Below are positions 1-8,565 of a stretch of DNA of 64,000 nt, piece after piece. Below the pieces are notes generated by a model that searched no databases, was not told the DNA's origin, and saw nothing but the letters and a program-made list of their open reading frames with translations. Every line of letters starts with the position of its first letter. The stretch's first letter is position 1. This DNA comes from JAJPKK01 sp963787675 (GTDB lineage: Bacteria; Pseudomonadota; Alphaproteobacteria; Rhizobiales; Xanthobacteraceae), in the NCBI GenBank assembly GCA_963787675.1, contig CAWBDV010000003.1, forward strand, positions 1,674,001-1,738,000. The letters run 5' to 3'. The position numbers and the translations under genes are program-made.

Positions 1-87
1 GCGCGCAAGCTGATGGTGGCGCTCTGGCGTTATCTCACAACCGGCCTTGTCCCCGACGGTGCGGTGCTCAAGGCGACCAAGGCGTAA
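1..87 (+). CDS. IS110-family transposase, C-terminal fragment cut by the window edge
   Basis: The first 87 bases encode the last 28 residues of an IS110-family transposase, ending at a TAA at 85-87. They match, base for base, the end of the complete transposase gene on the opposite strand at 33306-34466. The rest of the gene lies to the left of the window, so whether this copy is intact cannot be judged. It marks the left member of an inverted pair of the same insertion sequence. Confidence 0.9.
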   Translation, partial: ARKLMVALWRYLTTGLVPDGAVLKATKA

Positions 88-290
88 CCGCTTCAACGAA
101 CGCGTCACGCTGCGGCTGTTGCCGCGGTCAGCGCGGGACGGATGGTGACCGTGCCACCCTTGGGCCGACAAACGAGCCGCCCTGTAGATGGGTCACCTCC
201 TCGTGGCTTCCTCGCCGCAAGCATGCGGAATGTGGGTGCGGACCAATGCGGTCCAACCGGATATGAGGTGATGCAGTGAGCTGCATAAAT
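88..290 (+). ncRNA. Candidate IS110/IS1111 bridge RNA region downstream of the transposase
   Basis: This non-coding stretch directly follows the transposase stop and is identical in both copies. It contains four simple hairpins: GCGGC/GCCGC at 112-125, CCGCA/TGCGG at 215-228, GGACC/GGTCC at 240-254, and a perfect ATGCAG/CTGCAT stem with a 4-base loop at 271-286. IS110-family transposases are known to use a structured bridge RNA encoded in a non-coding end, and IS1111-type members carry it downstream of the gene. Calling this stretch such an RNA is inference from position, conservation and folding. Confidence 0.4.
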
Positions 291-420
291 CATCGGAAGC
301 CAATCCCGGTGCATGCGGACCGCGACGGCGCGCTGCGCTACGCATGGCTCCGCGCGCCGCCGCTACGCCCAATCCCCGAAATCCCCCAAACCTTCGCAAC
401 CCTTGACCCAGAGCCCCATA

Positions 421-541
421 TGAGGGTGGGCAAAGCGAAGCGTGCCCACCGCAGCTCAGAGGGCGGGTAAAGCGAAGCGTGCTCACCGCAGCTCAGAGCG
501 TGGGCACGCGCGGGCAACCCCGCGCTTTGCCCACCCTACAC
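421..541. repeat. Cluster of GGGTGGGC...GCCCACC palindromic repeats
   Basis: Three related units follow one another: GGGTGGGC-GTGCCCACC at about 424-450, a diverged copy at about 464-487, and an inverted version ending at about 541 (GTGGGCACGC...TTTGCCCACC). The segment AAGCGAAGCGTGC(C/T)CACCGCAGCTCAGAG occurs twice in tandem. Related units occur at 32883-32970 and 56804-56843. These are non-coding dispersed palindromes of the kind common in Bradyrhizobium-like genomes. Confidence 0.8.
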
Positions 542-561
542 TACCGGGTCCTGATCCGGAT

Positions 562-1578
562 TCAGAAATGACTATACGAGGGCTTTGCAAACTTGAGCAC
601 GCGGCCGTCGGCACCGCGAAAGCTCGCCGCCGGTGAACCTGCAGCGACAACACCGATCCTTGTGACCGGCACGCCCACCGATTTGCATTCGGTCTCAAAA
701 TCCGCGACGTGTGCGGGCGGCAGGGTTGCGATGATCTCGAAATCGTCGCCCCCGGTCAGGATCGTCTCGATCAGGCCGGGATCGGCAGCAAGCGCCGCGC
801 GCGCGGCATCCGACAGCGGCACGTCGGCGATCGCGACCTCGGCAGCCACCCCTGAGACGCGGCACAACTTGGACAGATCGCCGGCCAACCCGTCGGACAC
901 GTCCATGGCCGCCGTCGCGTGGCGGCGCAGCGCTTCGGCAATTACTGTGCGCGGCTGGGGCAACAGATAGCGGGAGAGAAGATGCGCGCGCATCGCGGCA
1001 TTGAGTTTCCACTCTCCCCTGCCCCGCCGCAACGCCAGTCCGAGCGCGGCGTCACCGATGGTGCCGGTCGCGACGATGACATCGCCGGGCCGCGCGCCCT
1101 TCCGCCGTACCATCGTGCCATGAGGCAACGTACCGAGCGCAGCGATGTGAACCGTGATCGCGCCGGGGCTCTTGTCGGTGTCGCCACCGAGCAGCGGGCA
1201 GCGATAGTGCTCGGCGTCCTCGCCGAGGCCGCGGACAAAATCCGCGAGCCAGGCTGGCGCAAACCCGGCAGGCAAGGCAATCGAGAGGAGAAAGCCCGCC
1301 GGCGTCGCGCCCTTGGCGGCGAGATCGGAGAGATTGATGCGCAGCGCCTTCTTTGCGACCGCATCAGCGGGATCGTCGGGAAAGAAATGCACGCCGCCGA
1401 TGACACCGTCCGTCGTGAGCACCAGATCGCACCCCGGCGGCGGCGTGATCGCGGCCGCATCATCGGCGAGGCCGAACGCGCCCGGATGCGTCGCGAGCGG
1501 GCGGAAGTATTTTGCGATCAGGCGGTCTTCGCCTGAGCCTTCACCGTCCCCCGATTCTCCGCCGTTACGATCCATCAT
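562..1578 (-). CDS. thiL: Thiamine-phosphate kinase
   Basis: ThiL phosphorylates thiamine monophosphate with ATP to make the cofactor thiamine diphosphate, in the cytoplasm. The 338-residue protein has the expected PurM-like layout: ADDAAAI near residue 38 and TTDGVIGGVHF near 55-65 in the N-terminal half, then LGGDTD near 130, MDVSDGLAGDL near 225 and TGGDDFEI near 275. The length is normal. The start may be either of two adjacent ATGs (1578 or 1575). In many relatives thiL directly follows ribH-nusB; here a small gene on the opposite strand (1756-2196) lies between nusB and thiL, so thiL probably has its own promoter. Confidence 0.95.
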   Translation of the reverse strand: MMDRNGGESGDGEGSGEDRLIAKYFRPLATHPGAFGLADDAAAITPPPGCDLVLTTDGVIGGVHFFPDDPADAVAKKALRINLSDLAAKGATPAGFLLSIALPAGFAPAWLADFVRGLGEDAEHYRCPLLGGDTDKSPGAITVHIAALGTLPHGTMVRRKGARPGDVIVATGTIGDAALGLALRRGRGEWKLNAAMRAHLLSRYLLPQPRTVIAEALRRHATAAMDVSDGLAGDLSKLCRVSGVAAEVAIADVPLSDAARAALAADPGLIETILTGGDDFEIIATLPPAHVADFETECKSVGVPVTRIGVVAAGSPAASFRGADGRVLKFAKPSYSHF

Positions 1579-1755
1579 GTCTCGCCGCGATGCAGTGCGC
1601 GCCGATGCCCGTCAGCCCTTGCGGGGAATAGCCTAGCATGGCGTAGAGGGTATAGGTCACGGGCCTTGGTGCCGCGCGACGCGCGAACCATCATCGCGGA
1701 CGTCGCGACAAACGCCGCGCGCGCCGCTCATCCATGTACGAGAAGGGGCTGAGCC

Positions 1756-2196
1756 ATGTCGGCTCGAATTGTCAACAAGATCGCCTGCCGGACTTACGCC
1801 ATCCTGTTTGGCATCGTTGGGGTGCTTATCATCGTCGGCGGCGCGGGTCTGCTCTATCTGGGTATCGCGGGATTTCCGCCGACGGTCCCGCCGGAGACAC
1901 TTGCCAGGATCGACATGGATGCGTTCAAGAAATTCGCGCCTGCCGCGGGGGCATTTTCCCTGATCGTCGGTCTCGTGGTCGCGGCACTTGGCATTCTCGC
2001 CTGGTTTCGATTTGTGTCCGCGATTGCAGGTCTCTTCGTCCTTTGGGCCGTGCTTTGCGCCGGCGATTTCACCAATCCCGGCGGTTCGCTCGGCGGCCAT
2101 ATCTTCTGGGGCACCACGACGATCCTGCTTGCGGTCGGACTGATTGCAGCGATCATGACGCGGCGCGCGCCTTACGCGGTGCAACCGGCAGCGTGA
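1756..2196 (+). CDS. Small integral membrane protein, function unknown
   Basis: This 146-residue protein is strongly hydrophobic, with about four membrane segments (roughly residues 14-36, 62-82, 84-102 and 118-135). A short loop rich in Pro and charged residues lies between the first two. The ATG at 1756 follows AGAAGGGG at 1741-1748. I recognise no family motif. The gene sits on the opposite strand between nusB and thiL and is convergent with nusB, whose stop is 13 bases away. Confidence 0.75.
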   Translation: MSARIVNKIACRTYAILFGIVGVLIIVGGAGLLYLGIAGFPPTVPPETLARIDMDAFKKFAPAAGAFSLIVGLVVAALGILAWFRFVSAIAGLFVLWAVLCAGDFTNPGGSLGGHIFWGTTTILLAVGLIAAIMTRRAPYAVQPAA

Positions 2197-2209
2197 CGCG
2201 GCTCCATTG

Positions 2210-2686
2210 TTATTCGAACTCCGTCGGGCGCGCGGCGCGGGCGAGGCGGTCGAGCACCGCATTAATCATCCCGGTTTCGCTCGCATCGACGAAGGCGTGA
2301 GCGACGTCGACATATTCGGACACGATCACCCGCGACGGGATGTCGAGCCGCTTGGCGAGTTCCCAGGCGCCGGCGCGAAGCACCGACCGCAGGATCGCTT
2401 CGATGCGCTTGAGCGGCCACGTGGCTTCGAGTGCAGCATCGATCCGCGGATCAAGCTCGCGCTGCATGTCGAGGACCCCGGAGACGATCTCGCGAAAGAA
2501 GGCGGCCTCGGCCGGGAGATATTGCTCGCCTTCGACCTCGCGGCCGAGCCAGTGGCTTTCGAACTGCGCCAAAATTTCGTTGAGGCCGGTGCCCGCCATC
2601 TCCATCTGATAGAGCGCCTGCACGGCCGCGAGACGCGCCGCGCCGCGCCGGTTCGCCTTGCGAGGACTTTGGGCGGGACGAGCCAT
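2210..2686 (-). CDS. nusB: Transcription antitermination factor NusB
   Basis: NusB binds the boxA RNA element together with NusE (S10) and promotes antitermination at rRNA operons. The 158-residue protein has the all-helical NusB fold signature: RRGAARLAAVQALYQME near the N terminus, a central segment ending RIEAILRSVLRAGAWEL, and IVSEYVDVAHAFVD followed by FINAVLD-like MINAVLDRLA near the C terminus. Its ATG overlaps the ribH stop by one base (TGATG on the coding strand), so the two are translationally coupled. The ribH-nusB pairing is classic for alphaproteobacteria. Confidence 0.96.
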   Translation of the reverse strand: MARPAQSPRKANRRGAARLAAVQALYQMEMAGTGLNEILAQFESHWLGREVEGEQYLPAEAAFFREIVSGVLDMQRELDPRIDAALEATWPLKRIEAILRSVLRAGAWELAKRLDIPSRVIVSEYVDVAHAFVDASETGMINAVLDRLARAARPTEFE

Positions 2687-3195
2687 CAGCGCTTTCTGGA
2701 TTTGGTTTTGGGCGCGGCAAGGCGCCGCTTGAGGCCGATGAGCGCAAGCGCCGCCGTGGCTGCCGTGCCGCCTTTATCACCCTTGTCGAGGGCCGCGCGG
2801 ACCATCGCCTGCGCTGCGGTATCGACGGTGAGGATGCCGTTGCCGATCGGCATCGCGCGCGCGAGCGCGATGTCCATCAAGGCACGCGCGGACTCCCCTG
2901 CGACGATGTCGTAATGGCTGGTTTCGCCGCGAATGACGCAGCCGAGGGCAACTACGCCGTGATAGGCGTTGCGGCCGCGCACCGCGTCGAGCGCGAGCGC
3001 GATGGCCTGAGGGATTTCCAGCGCGCCCGGTACGGTCACGACGTCGCAGCTCGCGCCCGCCGCATCAAGCGCGCGCCGCGCGCCGGCCATGAGCGTGTCG
3101 GCGATCTCGCCGTAGTAGTCGGATTCGACAATGAGAATACGCGCGCCCCCAGAGGACGCGTCGTCTGCTTCTTTCCGCCTGCGCGCTTCGACCAT
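2686..3195 (-). CDS. ribH: 6,7-dimethyl-8-ribityllumazine synthase
   Basis: Lumazine synthase condenses 5-amino-6-ribitylamino-uracil with 3,4-dihydroxybutanone phosphate, the penultimate riboflavin step. The 169-residue protein shows the family motifs ILIVESDYYGEIAD near residue 20, VTVPGALEIPQAI near 57 and ALGCVIRGETSHYD near 83, including the catalytic His. The C terminus is extended by a basic tail. The gene is first in ribH-nusB and overlaps nusB by one base. I saw no FMN riboswitch in the 138 bases upstream. Confidence 0.96.
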   Translation of the reverse strand: MVEARRRKEADDASSGGARILIVESDYYGEIADTLMAGARRALDAAGASCDVVTVPGALEIPQAIALALDAVRGRNAYHGVVALGCVIRGETSHYDIVAGESARALMDIALARAMPIGNGILTVDTAAQAMVRAALDKGDKGGTAATAALALIGLKRRLAAPKTKSRKR

Positions 3196-3333
3196 GGAAT
3201 GCTTCCGGCAACCGCGCCGTCACTACCAAGGCGCATGGCGCCAGCGCAAGCTTTGCTTTGCCCCGCGGGCAACGACAAGCGCCGAGGGAAATGGAAGCGA
3301 GAACGCGTCCGCGAAATTCCTCAGCGGATATCT

Positions 3334-4422
3334 TCAGTGCTTGTGTTCGCCCGGACCGAGTGAACGCACGGCTTCCTCGGCGAAGGAATTGTCGATCAGG
3401 CGATCGACCGCGACGCGGCCATCGACAAGGCCGCGTTCCTTGAAGAACGCAAGATCGTTGGCAAGGCTCGCCGCATTGACCTTGCCGTCGGGATCGACGG
3501 CGAAGGCCGTCATTGCGGCGTAGGTCGCGGGATCCTTGATTGCGGTGTATTCGGTGAGGATCGCAATAATTTCGCGCGCGCCCGGTCCGTCGAGCCGGCC
3601 GTTCTTAAGCGCGGCGTTGTATTCGCGCATCGCGCGCAGATAGGCGTTCATGAATTTCTGCGCCACTGCGCGCCGGCCGGCGAAGCCATCCGAGTAGAGC
3701 ACCACCGCAGTCTGCTGGCCGGGATAGATGGTCTGCGAACTCGCCCGCACCGCGAGACCATCCCGGATCGTGCGCGTGAGCGTCGGCTCGTTGGCGATGC
3801 CGCCGTCGATGCCCTTGTTGCGAAAGGCCGCGACCTGCTCCGGAAAGCCCATGTAGACGACGTTCACGTCCGAATACTTGAGCCCGCCCTTCTTGAGCGC
3901 TTCGTTGAGGGAGGATTCCGAGCCGGCGCCCTGCGAGGCTGTCGCGATCGTCATGCCCTTGAGGTCGGCGAGGGTCTTGAACCGCCCGCTGTCGACGAGG
4001 TCCTTGCGGACCAGCAAGGTCGAAAACTCGTAACCGTCGCGGACCGAGCCTTTGTCGGCAACGATGCGGATGCGGATTCCGCGCTCGACCGCATTGTAGA
4101 GTCCCGCCGATACCGTGCCGCCGCCGACATCGAGTTCGCCGGTGCCGAGCGGCACGATCATCTTGGCCGCCGAGGCGAAACCGGTCATGTTCACGGCGAT
4201 GCCGGCCTCGCGAAAGTAGCCCTTCTTGTCGGCAATGAAAAAGCCGACGTCGGTCGCCGTGTTGGCAATGCCCACACGCACCTCGGTTGGCGCCGCATTT
4301 TGCGCGAGGGCCGGGCCTTGCAGCGCAACTGCCAAGGCAATGAGGGCCAGCGCGACGAAGCCATCCTTACGAACCGCCGCAAACCCGTGTAATGTGCCAA
4401 GTCTTAGTGCCGCAAGTCTCAT
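3334..4422 (-). CDS. ABC transporter substrate-binding protein, NMT1/SsuA-like
   Basis: This 362-residue periplasmic binding protein has a hydrophobic signal segment around residues 22-40 ending at ALAQ. It then shows the typical NMT1/SsuA/TauA start, VRVGIANTATDVGFFIADKKGYF. The mature part carries the usual ELDVGGGTVSAGLYNA and DLKGMTIATASQGAGSESSL segments. Family members bind sulfonates, nitrate, taurine, pyrimidine precursors or aromatic acids; the ligand cannot be read here. No permease or ATPase is nearby, so it is an orphan that must use components encoded elsewhere. It is divergent from chrA (77 bases apart). The start could be a little further downstream. Confidence 0.88.
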   Translation of the reverse strand: MRLAALRLGTLHGFAAVRKDGFVALALIALAVALQGPALAQNAAPTEVRVGIANTATDVGFFIADKKGYFREAGIAVNMTGFASAAKMIVPLGTGELDVGGGTVSAGLYNAVERGIRIRIVADKGSVRDGYEFSTLLVRKDLVDSGRFKTLADLKGMTIATASQGAGSESSLNEALKKGGLKYSDVNVVYMGFPEQVAAFRNKGIDGGIANEPTLTRTIRDGLAVRASSQTIYPGQQTAVVLYSDGFAGRRAVAQKFMNAYLRAMREYNAALKNGRLDGPGAREIIAILTEYTAIKDPATYAAMTAFAVDPDGKVNAASLANDLAFFKERGLVDGRVAVDRLIDNSFAEEAVRSLGPGEHKH

Positions 4423-4499
4423 GGGGAACCGACGCCGACCTGTGATTGCGTTGTCGTGGTTATCTCGTACATAACATCAGCCGATGCGCAAGCTGACCG

Positions 4500-5720
4500 A
4501 TGACCGCCCATGACACCGCGAGTACCGCCGCGACACGGGGCAATGCGTTCGAAGTCTTCGGCGCGTTCCTGCGGCTCGGACTGACGTCATTCGGCGGGCC
4601 GGTCGCCCATCTCGGCTATTTTCGCCAGGACATCGTCGAGCGCCGGCGCTGGCTCGATGAGCGCAGCTACCTTGATCTCGTCGCGCTATGCCAATTCCTG
4701 CCGGGCCCGGCTTCGAGCGAGGTCGGGATCGGCATCGGCCTGACGCGCGCCGGCTTTGTCGGGGCTTTCGCCGCCTGGCTCGGATTCACGATGCCCTCCG
4801 CGATCGCGCTGGTGCTGTTCGCGCTTGGCGTCGAGCGGTTCGGCGACCTCGCCGGCTCCGGCTGGCTTCATGGCCTCAAGATCGCGGCAGTCGCTGTCGT
4901 CGCGCAGGCAGTGTGGGGCATGGCGAGCACCATGGCGACCGGCCGGGTGCGCGCGAGCCTCGCGGTCATAGCGGCTGCAATCGTGCTGTTCATGCCGACG
5001 ACGCCCGGCCAACTTGGTGCGATCGCACTTGGCGCCGTCGCCGGGCTTCTGCTGCTGCGCGGCGAACGGCCGGCCGCGGAGACAGCGTTCGGCGCACAGT
5101 TCAGTCACACGGCGGCAGTGGTGTGCCTCGCGATATTCTTCGCGCTGCTCATCGGCCTGCCATTCCTCGCTGCGGCCGTGCCGAGCCAAGGGCTCGCCAT
5201 GTTCAATGCGTTTTACCGCGCCGGGTCGCTGGTGTTCGGCGGCGGCCACGTGGTGTTGCCGCTGCTTCAGGCCGCGGTGGTGCCGCCAGGGTGGGTGACG
5301 AACGACACCTTCCTCGCCGGCTATGGCGCGGCGCAGGCGGTGCCGGGCCCCCTCTTCACCTTCTCGGCCTACCTCGGGGCCGTGATGAATCAACCGCCCA
5401 ACGGCATACTCGGCGCGGCCATCTGCCTCGTCGCCATTTTCCTTCCGTCGTTCCTGCTCGTGATCGGGACGCTGCCGTTCTGGCAGATGCTGCGCAACCG
5501 GCCGGGCGCGCAGGCGGCGCTCGACGGCGTCAACGCCGCGGTCGTCGGACTGTTGCTCGCGGCACTCTATAATCCGGTCTGGCAGAGCGCAGTGACGGCC
5601 CCGCGCGACTTCGCCCTTGCACTCGGCGCCTTCCTGCTGCTCGCCGTCTGGAAAACGCCGCCCTGGCTCGTCGTCGTGCTGTGCGCCCTCGGCGGCGCGG
5701 CACTCGCAGTGGTGACTTGA
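4500..5720 (+). CDS. chrA: Chromate transporter, CHR family, two-domain form
   Basis: This 406-residue inner-membrane protein has two homologous CHR domains. The N-terminal one begins FLRLGLTSFGGPVAHLGYF with the signature QFLPGPASSEVGIGIG. The C-terminal one has FYRAGSLVFGGGHVVLPLL and AAQAVPGPLFTFSAYLGA. Characterised members export chromate, lowering cytoplasmic Cr(VI), though many homologues have unknown substrates. No chrB regulator is adjacent. Length and domain order match the long-chain bidomain class. Transcription is divergent from the binding protein at 3334-4422. Confidence 0.93.
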   Translation: MTAHDTASTAATRGNAFEVFGAFLRLGLTSFGGPVAHLGYFRQDIVERRRWLDERSYLDLVALCQFLPGPASSEVGIGIGLTRAGFVGAFAAWLGFTMPSAIALVLFALGVERFGDLAGSGWLHGLKIAAVAVVAQAVWGMASTMATGRVRASLAVIAAAIVLFMPTTPGQLGAIALGAVAGLLLLRGERPAAETAFGAQFSHTAAVVCLAIFFALLIGLPFLAAAVPSQGLAMFNAFYRAGSLVFGGGHVVLPLLQAAVVPPGWVTNDTFLAGYGAAQAVPGPLFTFSAYLGAVMNQPPNGILGAAICLVAIFLPSFLLVIGTLPFWQMLRNRPGAQAALDGVNAAVVGLLLAALYNPVWQSAVTAPRDFALALGAFLLLAVWKTPPWLVVVLCALGGAALAVVT

Positions 5721-5778
5721 TCTATGATGTGCGGGATGCGCGTCAGATTTCGTCCGTCAAATCCCAAAGGAGGCATCC

Positions 5779-6243
5779 ATGAAGTCCGCCATCATCGCCG
5801 TTGCAACCGCGGCCTTGGCCGCCTCCGCGCTCCTTGCCAGCGCGCAAGAAGCGAAGGAGCCCTATGCGCCAGGCCTTGGCGAGTTCATGACGGCAACGCA
5901 GCTGCGTCACGCCAAACTGTGGTTCGCCGGCCAGGCTAAGAACTGGGATCTCGCCGCCTACGAGGTCGACGAGCTCAAGGAGGGGCTAACCGATGCCGCC
6001 AAGCAATTTCCAACCCATGACAGCATTCCCGTCGGCGACATGATCAAGTCGATCGCCTTACCGGCCCTCGAGGAAATGGACAAGGCCGTCGAGTCAAAGA
6101 GCAGCGCCAAGTTCGCCGCCGCCTTCGACGGTCTCACCAAGGCGTGCAACACCTGTCACGCCAGCGCGAAAAAAGAATTCATCCGAATTCAGCGCCCCAC
6201 TTCGCCGCCTCTTACCAATCAGAATTTCGCGCCGGCGAAGTAA
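5779..6243 (+). CDS. Periplasmic c-type cytochrome, class II-like
   Basis: A 154-residue exported protein with a signal peptide (residues 1-22, ending ASAQ) and one haem-binding motif, CNTCH, placed near the C terminus around residue 121. A haem motif close to the end of a mostly helical domain is the pattern of cytochrome c'/c-556-type (class II) proteins, but I cannot name the subfamily. A strong ribosome site, AAAGGAGG at 5764-5771, fixes the start at 5779. It converges with the molybdenum hydroxylase at 6370-8562 and might accept its electrons; that link is only positional. Confidence 0.85.
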   Translation: MKSAIIAVATAALAASALLASAQEAKEPYAPGLGEFMTATQLRHAKLWFAGQAKNWDLAAYEVDELKEGLTDAAKQFPTHDSIPVGDMIKSIALPALEEMDKAVESKSSAKFAAAFDGLTKACNTCHASAKKEFIRIQRPTSPPLTNQNFAPAK

Positions 6244-6254
6244 GGGGCGGAGTC

Positions 6255-6360
6255 GTAGCCCGGATGGAGCGAAGCGCAATCCGGGGCCGCCCTCTCCAGG
6301 GTGGCAAAGCTGTCCCGGATTACGGGACCGCGGCAGCCGCGGCCCCTTCATCCGGGCTAC
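6255..6360. repeat. Palindromic repeat, GTAGCCCGGATG family
   Basis: The 12-base ends GTAGCCCGGATG (6255-6266) and CATCCGGGCTAC (6349-6360) are exact inverted copies, with further internal palindromes (ATCCGGGG and CCCGGAT pieces). It lies between the convergent cytochrome gene and the IorB-like gene. The same family recurs at 11755-11892, 36475-36562 and 45663-45767, always between genes. Confidence 0.88.
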
Positions 6361-6369
6361 GCGCTGCCG

Positions 6370-8562
6370 CTACCCCAGCGCCTTCTTCACGCGGTCCGGG
6401 GTCATCGGGGTTTCGCGCAGGCGCACGCCGGTGAGTTCAGCGACGGCGTTGGCGATCGCTGGCCCGACCAGCGGCGTTGCCATCTGGCCAACGCCCGTCG
6501 GATGATTGTTGGTCGGCACCACCTCGACGAACATCTGCGGAATCTCGTTCATACGCGGCACATGATAGTCGTAGAAGTTCGACTCCTGGACCGCACCGTC
6601 GTCGATGGTGATGCGCTCATAGAGCGCAAATCCCAGGCCGTACACGATGCTGCTTTCGGTCTGAGCAACGATGTTGTCGGGCTGAACGGCGATGCCCGGA
6701 TCGAGCGCCGTCCAGATCCGCGGCACCCGGAGCCGCCCCGAACTGCGGTCGAGAGCGACTTCCGCGACGAGCGCGATCTGCGTGCCCGAATAGTTCATGT
6801 AGGTAAAGCCGAGCGCGGTGCCGTCGCGCTTGCGGCCCCAGTCCGCCATCCGGGCGACGGTGTCGATGATGTGCACCGCGCGCGGATTGGTCTGCATCAG
6901 GTCGCGCCGGAACGTCGCCGGATCGACCGCACGCTTGCGCGCGAGTTCGTCCATGAACGATTCGATCGCGAAGATGTTGGTGAGATGCGCAATGCCGCGC
7001 AGGCTCGAGGTCCGAAGCCCGCTCTCCTGCACGACCGCCTCGGCGAGCCGGTTCGGCACGCCGTAATAGGCCGCATCGAGGCCGTTGAACGCGATGCCGT
7101 CGCGGCCCTTCAACCGCTCGTAGCGCACCGGGTCCTGGAACGCCGTCACCTCGTCGCACGCCTTGCGATGATGGAACACGATCAGCTTGCCCGACGCATC
7201 GAAGCCAGCGCGCAGATAGTGCGCCGACAGCGGATTGAAACGCCCGTTGTGGACATCGTCTTCGCGGGTCCACAACACCTTGACCGGCTTCTTCACGGCG
7301 TTCGACAGCACCACGGCGTCGTGGACATATTCCTCGTCGCGATGGCCGCGTCGGCCGAAGCCGCCGCCCATCAGCATGTCGTGGTAGACGATCTTGTCGG
7401 GCTTGATGCCCAAGGCATCAGACGCGACCGTCACCGCGATCGTCTTCGACTGCACGCCACACCATAGCTCGCAGGCATCGCCGCTTGGCGACACGGCGGC
7501 CACGGCGTTCAGCGGCTCCATCTGGGCGTGATAGACGAGGTCGTTGCGATACTCGCTCTCGACCACCGTTGCCGCGGTCTTCATGGCGGCGAGCGCATCG
7601 CCTTCCTTCGCCCACAGCTTGGTCGGCTGCGACAGGTCGCGGGCCGCGGCGGCGAATTTGACCAGCGCCTTCTCGCTGTTGAAGCCCCAGGCCTTGCCTG
7701 TGTGGGTCCAGGCGACTTTGAGCGCATCCTTCGCCTCGAAGGCCGCCCACGGCGTCTCGGCGATGACGCCGACACCGTAGGGCAGCGGCACGATCTTCAG
7801 CACGCCCTTGACCGCCTTCGCCTTGGCGTCGTCGATCTTGTCCGGGCCTGCGCCTTCCACCGGCGCGCGCAGGATCGCGCCGTAGAGCATGCCGGGCACC
7901 TGGACGTCGATCGAATATTGCGCGCTGCCGTTCACCTTTTGCGGCAACTCGACCCGCATCACGTCCTTGCCGATGAGGCGGAACTGGTCGGGTCGTTTGA
8001 GCTCGCCTTCCGTGACCTCCGGTGCCGTCGCGGGGACTTCGGCGAACGCAGCGATCTCACCATAGGACAGGCGCCGCCCCGACTTCTCGTGAATGACGAC
8101 GCTTGGGCCGGTGGTCAGCTCCGCGACCGGGACGTTCCAGTGCTTCGCGGCATTGGCCAGCAGCACCTTGCGGACCTGCGCACCAAACAGCCGCAGTTCC
8201 TTGTAGTAGCCAGTCACGGCATTGCTGCCGGCGGTGTACATGTAGCCGAACACCGGATTCTTGTAGAGCTCGTCATTCGGCGGCGCGACGACGATGCGCA
8301 CCTTCGCCCAGTCGGCATCGAGCTCTTCGGCAAGAATCAGGGGCAACGAGGTCAGCGACCCCTGCCCCATCTCCGCCGCCGGCGACATGATGGCGACGGT
8401 GCCATCGGTCCCGATCGTCACCCACGGGCTCAAGGCGACTTCGCTGCGCGCGGCGTGCGCAGCGCCAAGCCGCTCGCCTGCGGCGACGGCGAACGTGAAG
8501 CCGGCGGCGCCGACCATGAAGCCGCGGCGAGTGATATCGGTCGCGCGAATATGGAGGGTCAT
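6370..8562 (-). CDS. Molybdopterin-binding large subunit, IorB-like xanthine dehydrogenase family (first copy)
   Basis: This 730-residue protein is the catalytic subunit of an exported molybdenum hydroxylase of the isoquinoline 1-oxidoreductase/aldehyde dehydrogenase type. A twin-arginine signal (ITRRGFMVGAAGF, residues 10-22) implies folded Tat export. The body has the Moco-binding segments AEMGQGSLTSLPLI near 60 and LMGGGFGRRGHRDE in the middle, and ends with the family's TPLVGPAIANAVAELTGVRLRETPMTP pattern. The substrate, an N-heterocycle or aldehyde, cannot be told. It lies three bases behind its iron-sulfur partner (8566-9021). A second, diverged pair is at 11924-14616. Confidence 0.92.
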   Translation of the reverse strand: MTLHIRATDITRRGFMVGAAGFTFAVAAGERLGAAHAARSEVALSPWVTIGTDGTVAIMSPAAEMGQGSLTSLPLILAEELDADWAKVRIVVAPPNDELYKNPVFGYMYTAGSNAVTGYYKELRLFGAQVRKVLLANAAKHWNVPVAELTTGPSVVIHEKSGRRLSYGEIAAFAEVPATAPEVTEGELKRPDQFRLIGKDVMRVELPQKVNGSAQYSIDVQVPGMLYGAILRAPVEGAGPDKIDDAKAKAVKGVLKIVPLPYGVGVIAETPWAAFEAKDALKVAWTHTGKAWGFNSEKALVKFAAAARDLSQPTKLWAKEGDALAAMKTAATVVESEYRNDLVYHAQMEPLNAVAAVSPSGDACELWCGVQSKTIAVTVASDALGIKPDKIVYHDMLMGGGFGRRGHRDEEYVHDAVVLSNAVKKPVKVLWTREDDVHNGRFNPLSAHYLRAGFDASGKLIVFHHRKACDEVTAFQDPVRYERLKGRDGIAFNGLDAAYYGVPNRLAEAVVQESGLRTSSLRGIAHLTNIFAIESFMDELARKRAVDPATFRRDLMQTNPRAVHIIDTVARMADWGRKRDGTALGFTYMNYSGTQIALVAEVALDRSSGRLRVPRIWTALDPGIAVQPDNIVAQTESSIVYGLGFALYERITIDDGAVQESNFYDYHVPRMNEIPQMFVEVVPTNNHPTGVGQMATPLVGPAIANAVAELTGVRLRETPMTPDRVKKALG

Positions 8563-8565
8563 GGC

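Larger units (their letters stand above)
1..450 (+). repeat. Left arm of a 450-bp inverted repeat (IS110 3' end plus flank)
   Basis: Bases 1-450 are the reverse complement of 32943-33392. I found one mismatch, C at 331 against a base equivalent to T in the other copy. The repeat holds the transposase 3' end, about 200 bases of hairpin-rich non-coding DNA, and about 150 bases running into a GGGTGGGC...GCCCACC palindrome. Identity stops at 450, where the copies continue with unrelated sequence. The left limit lies outside the window. Confidence 0.95.

Noticed and set aside
3196..3333. FMN riboswitch before ribH
   Set aside because: No match to the conserved RFN segments was found in this gap.
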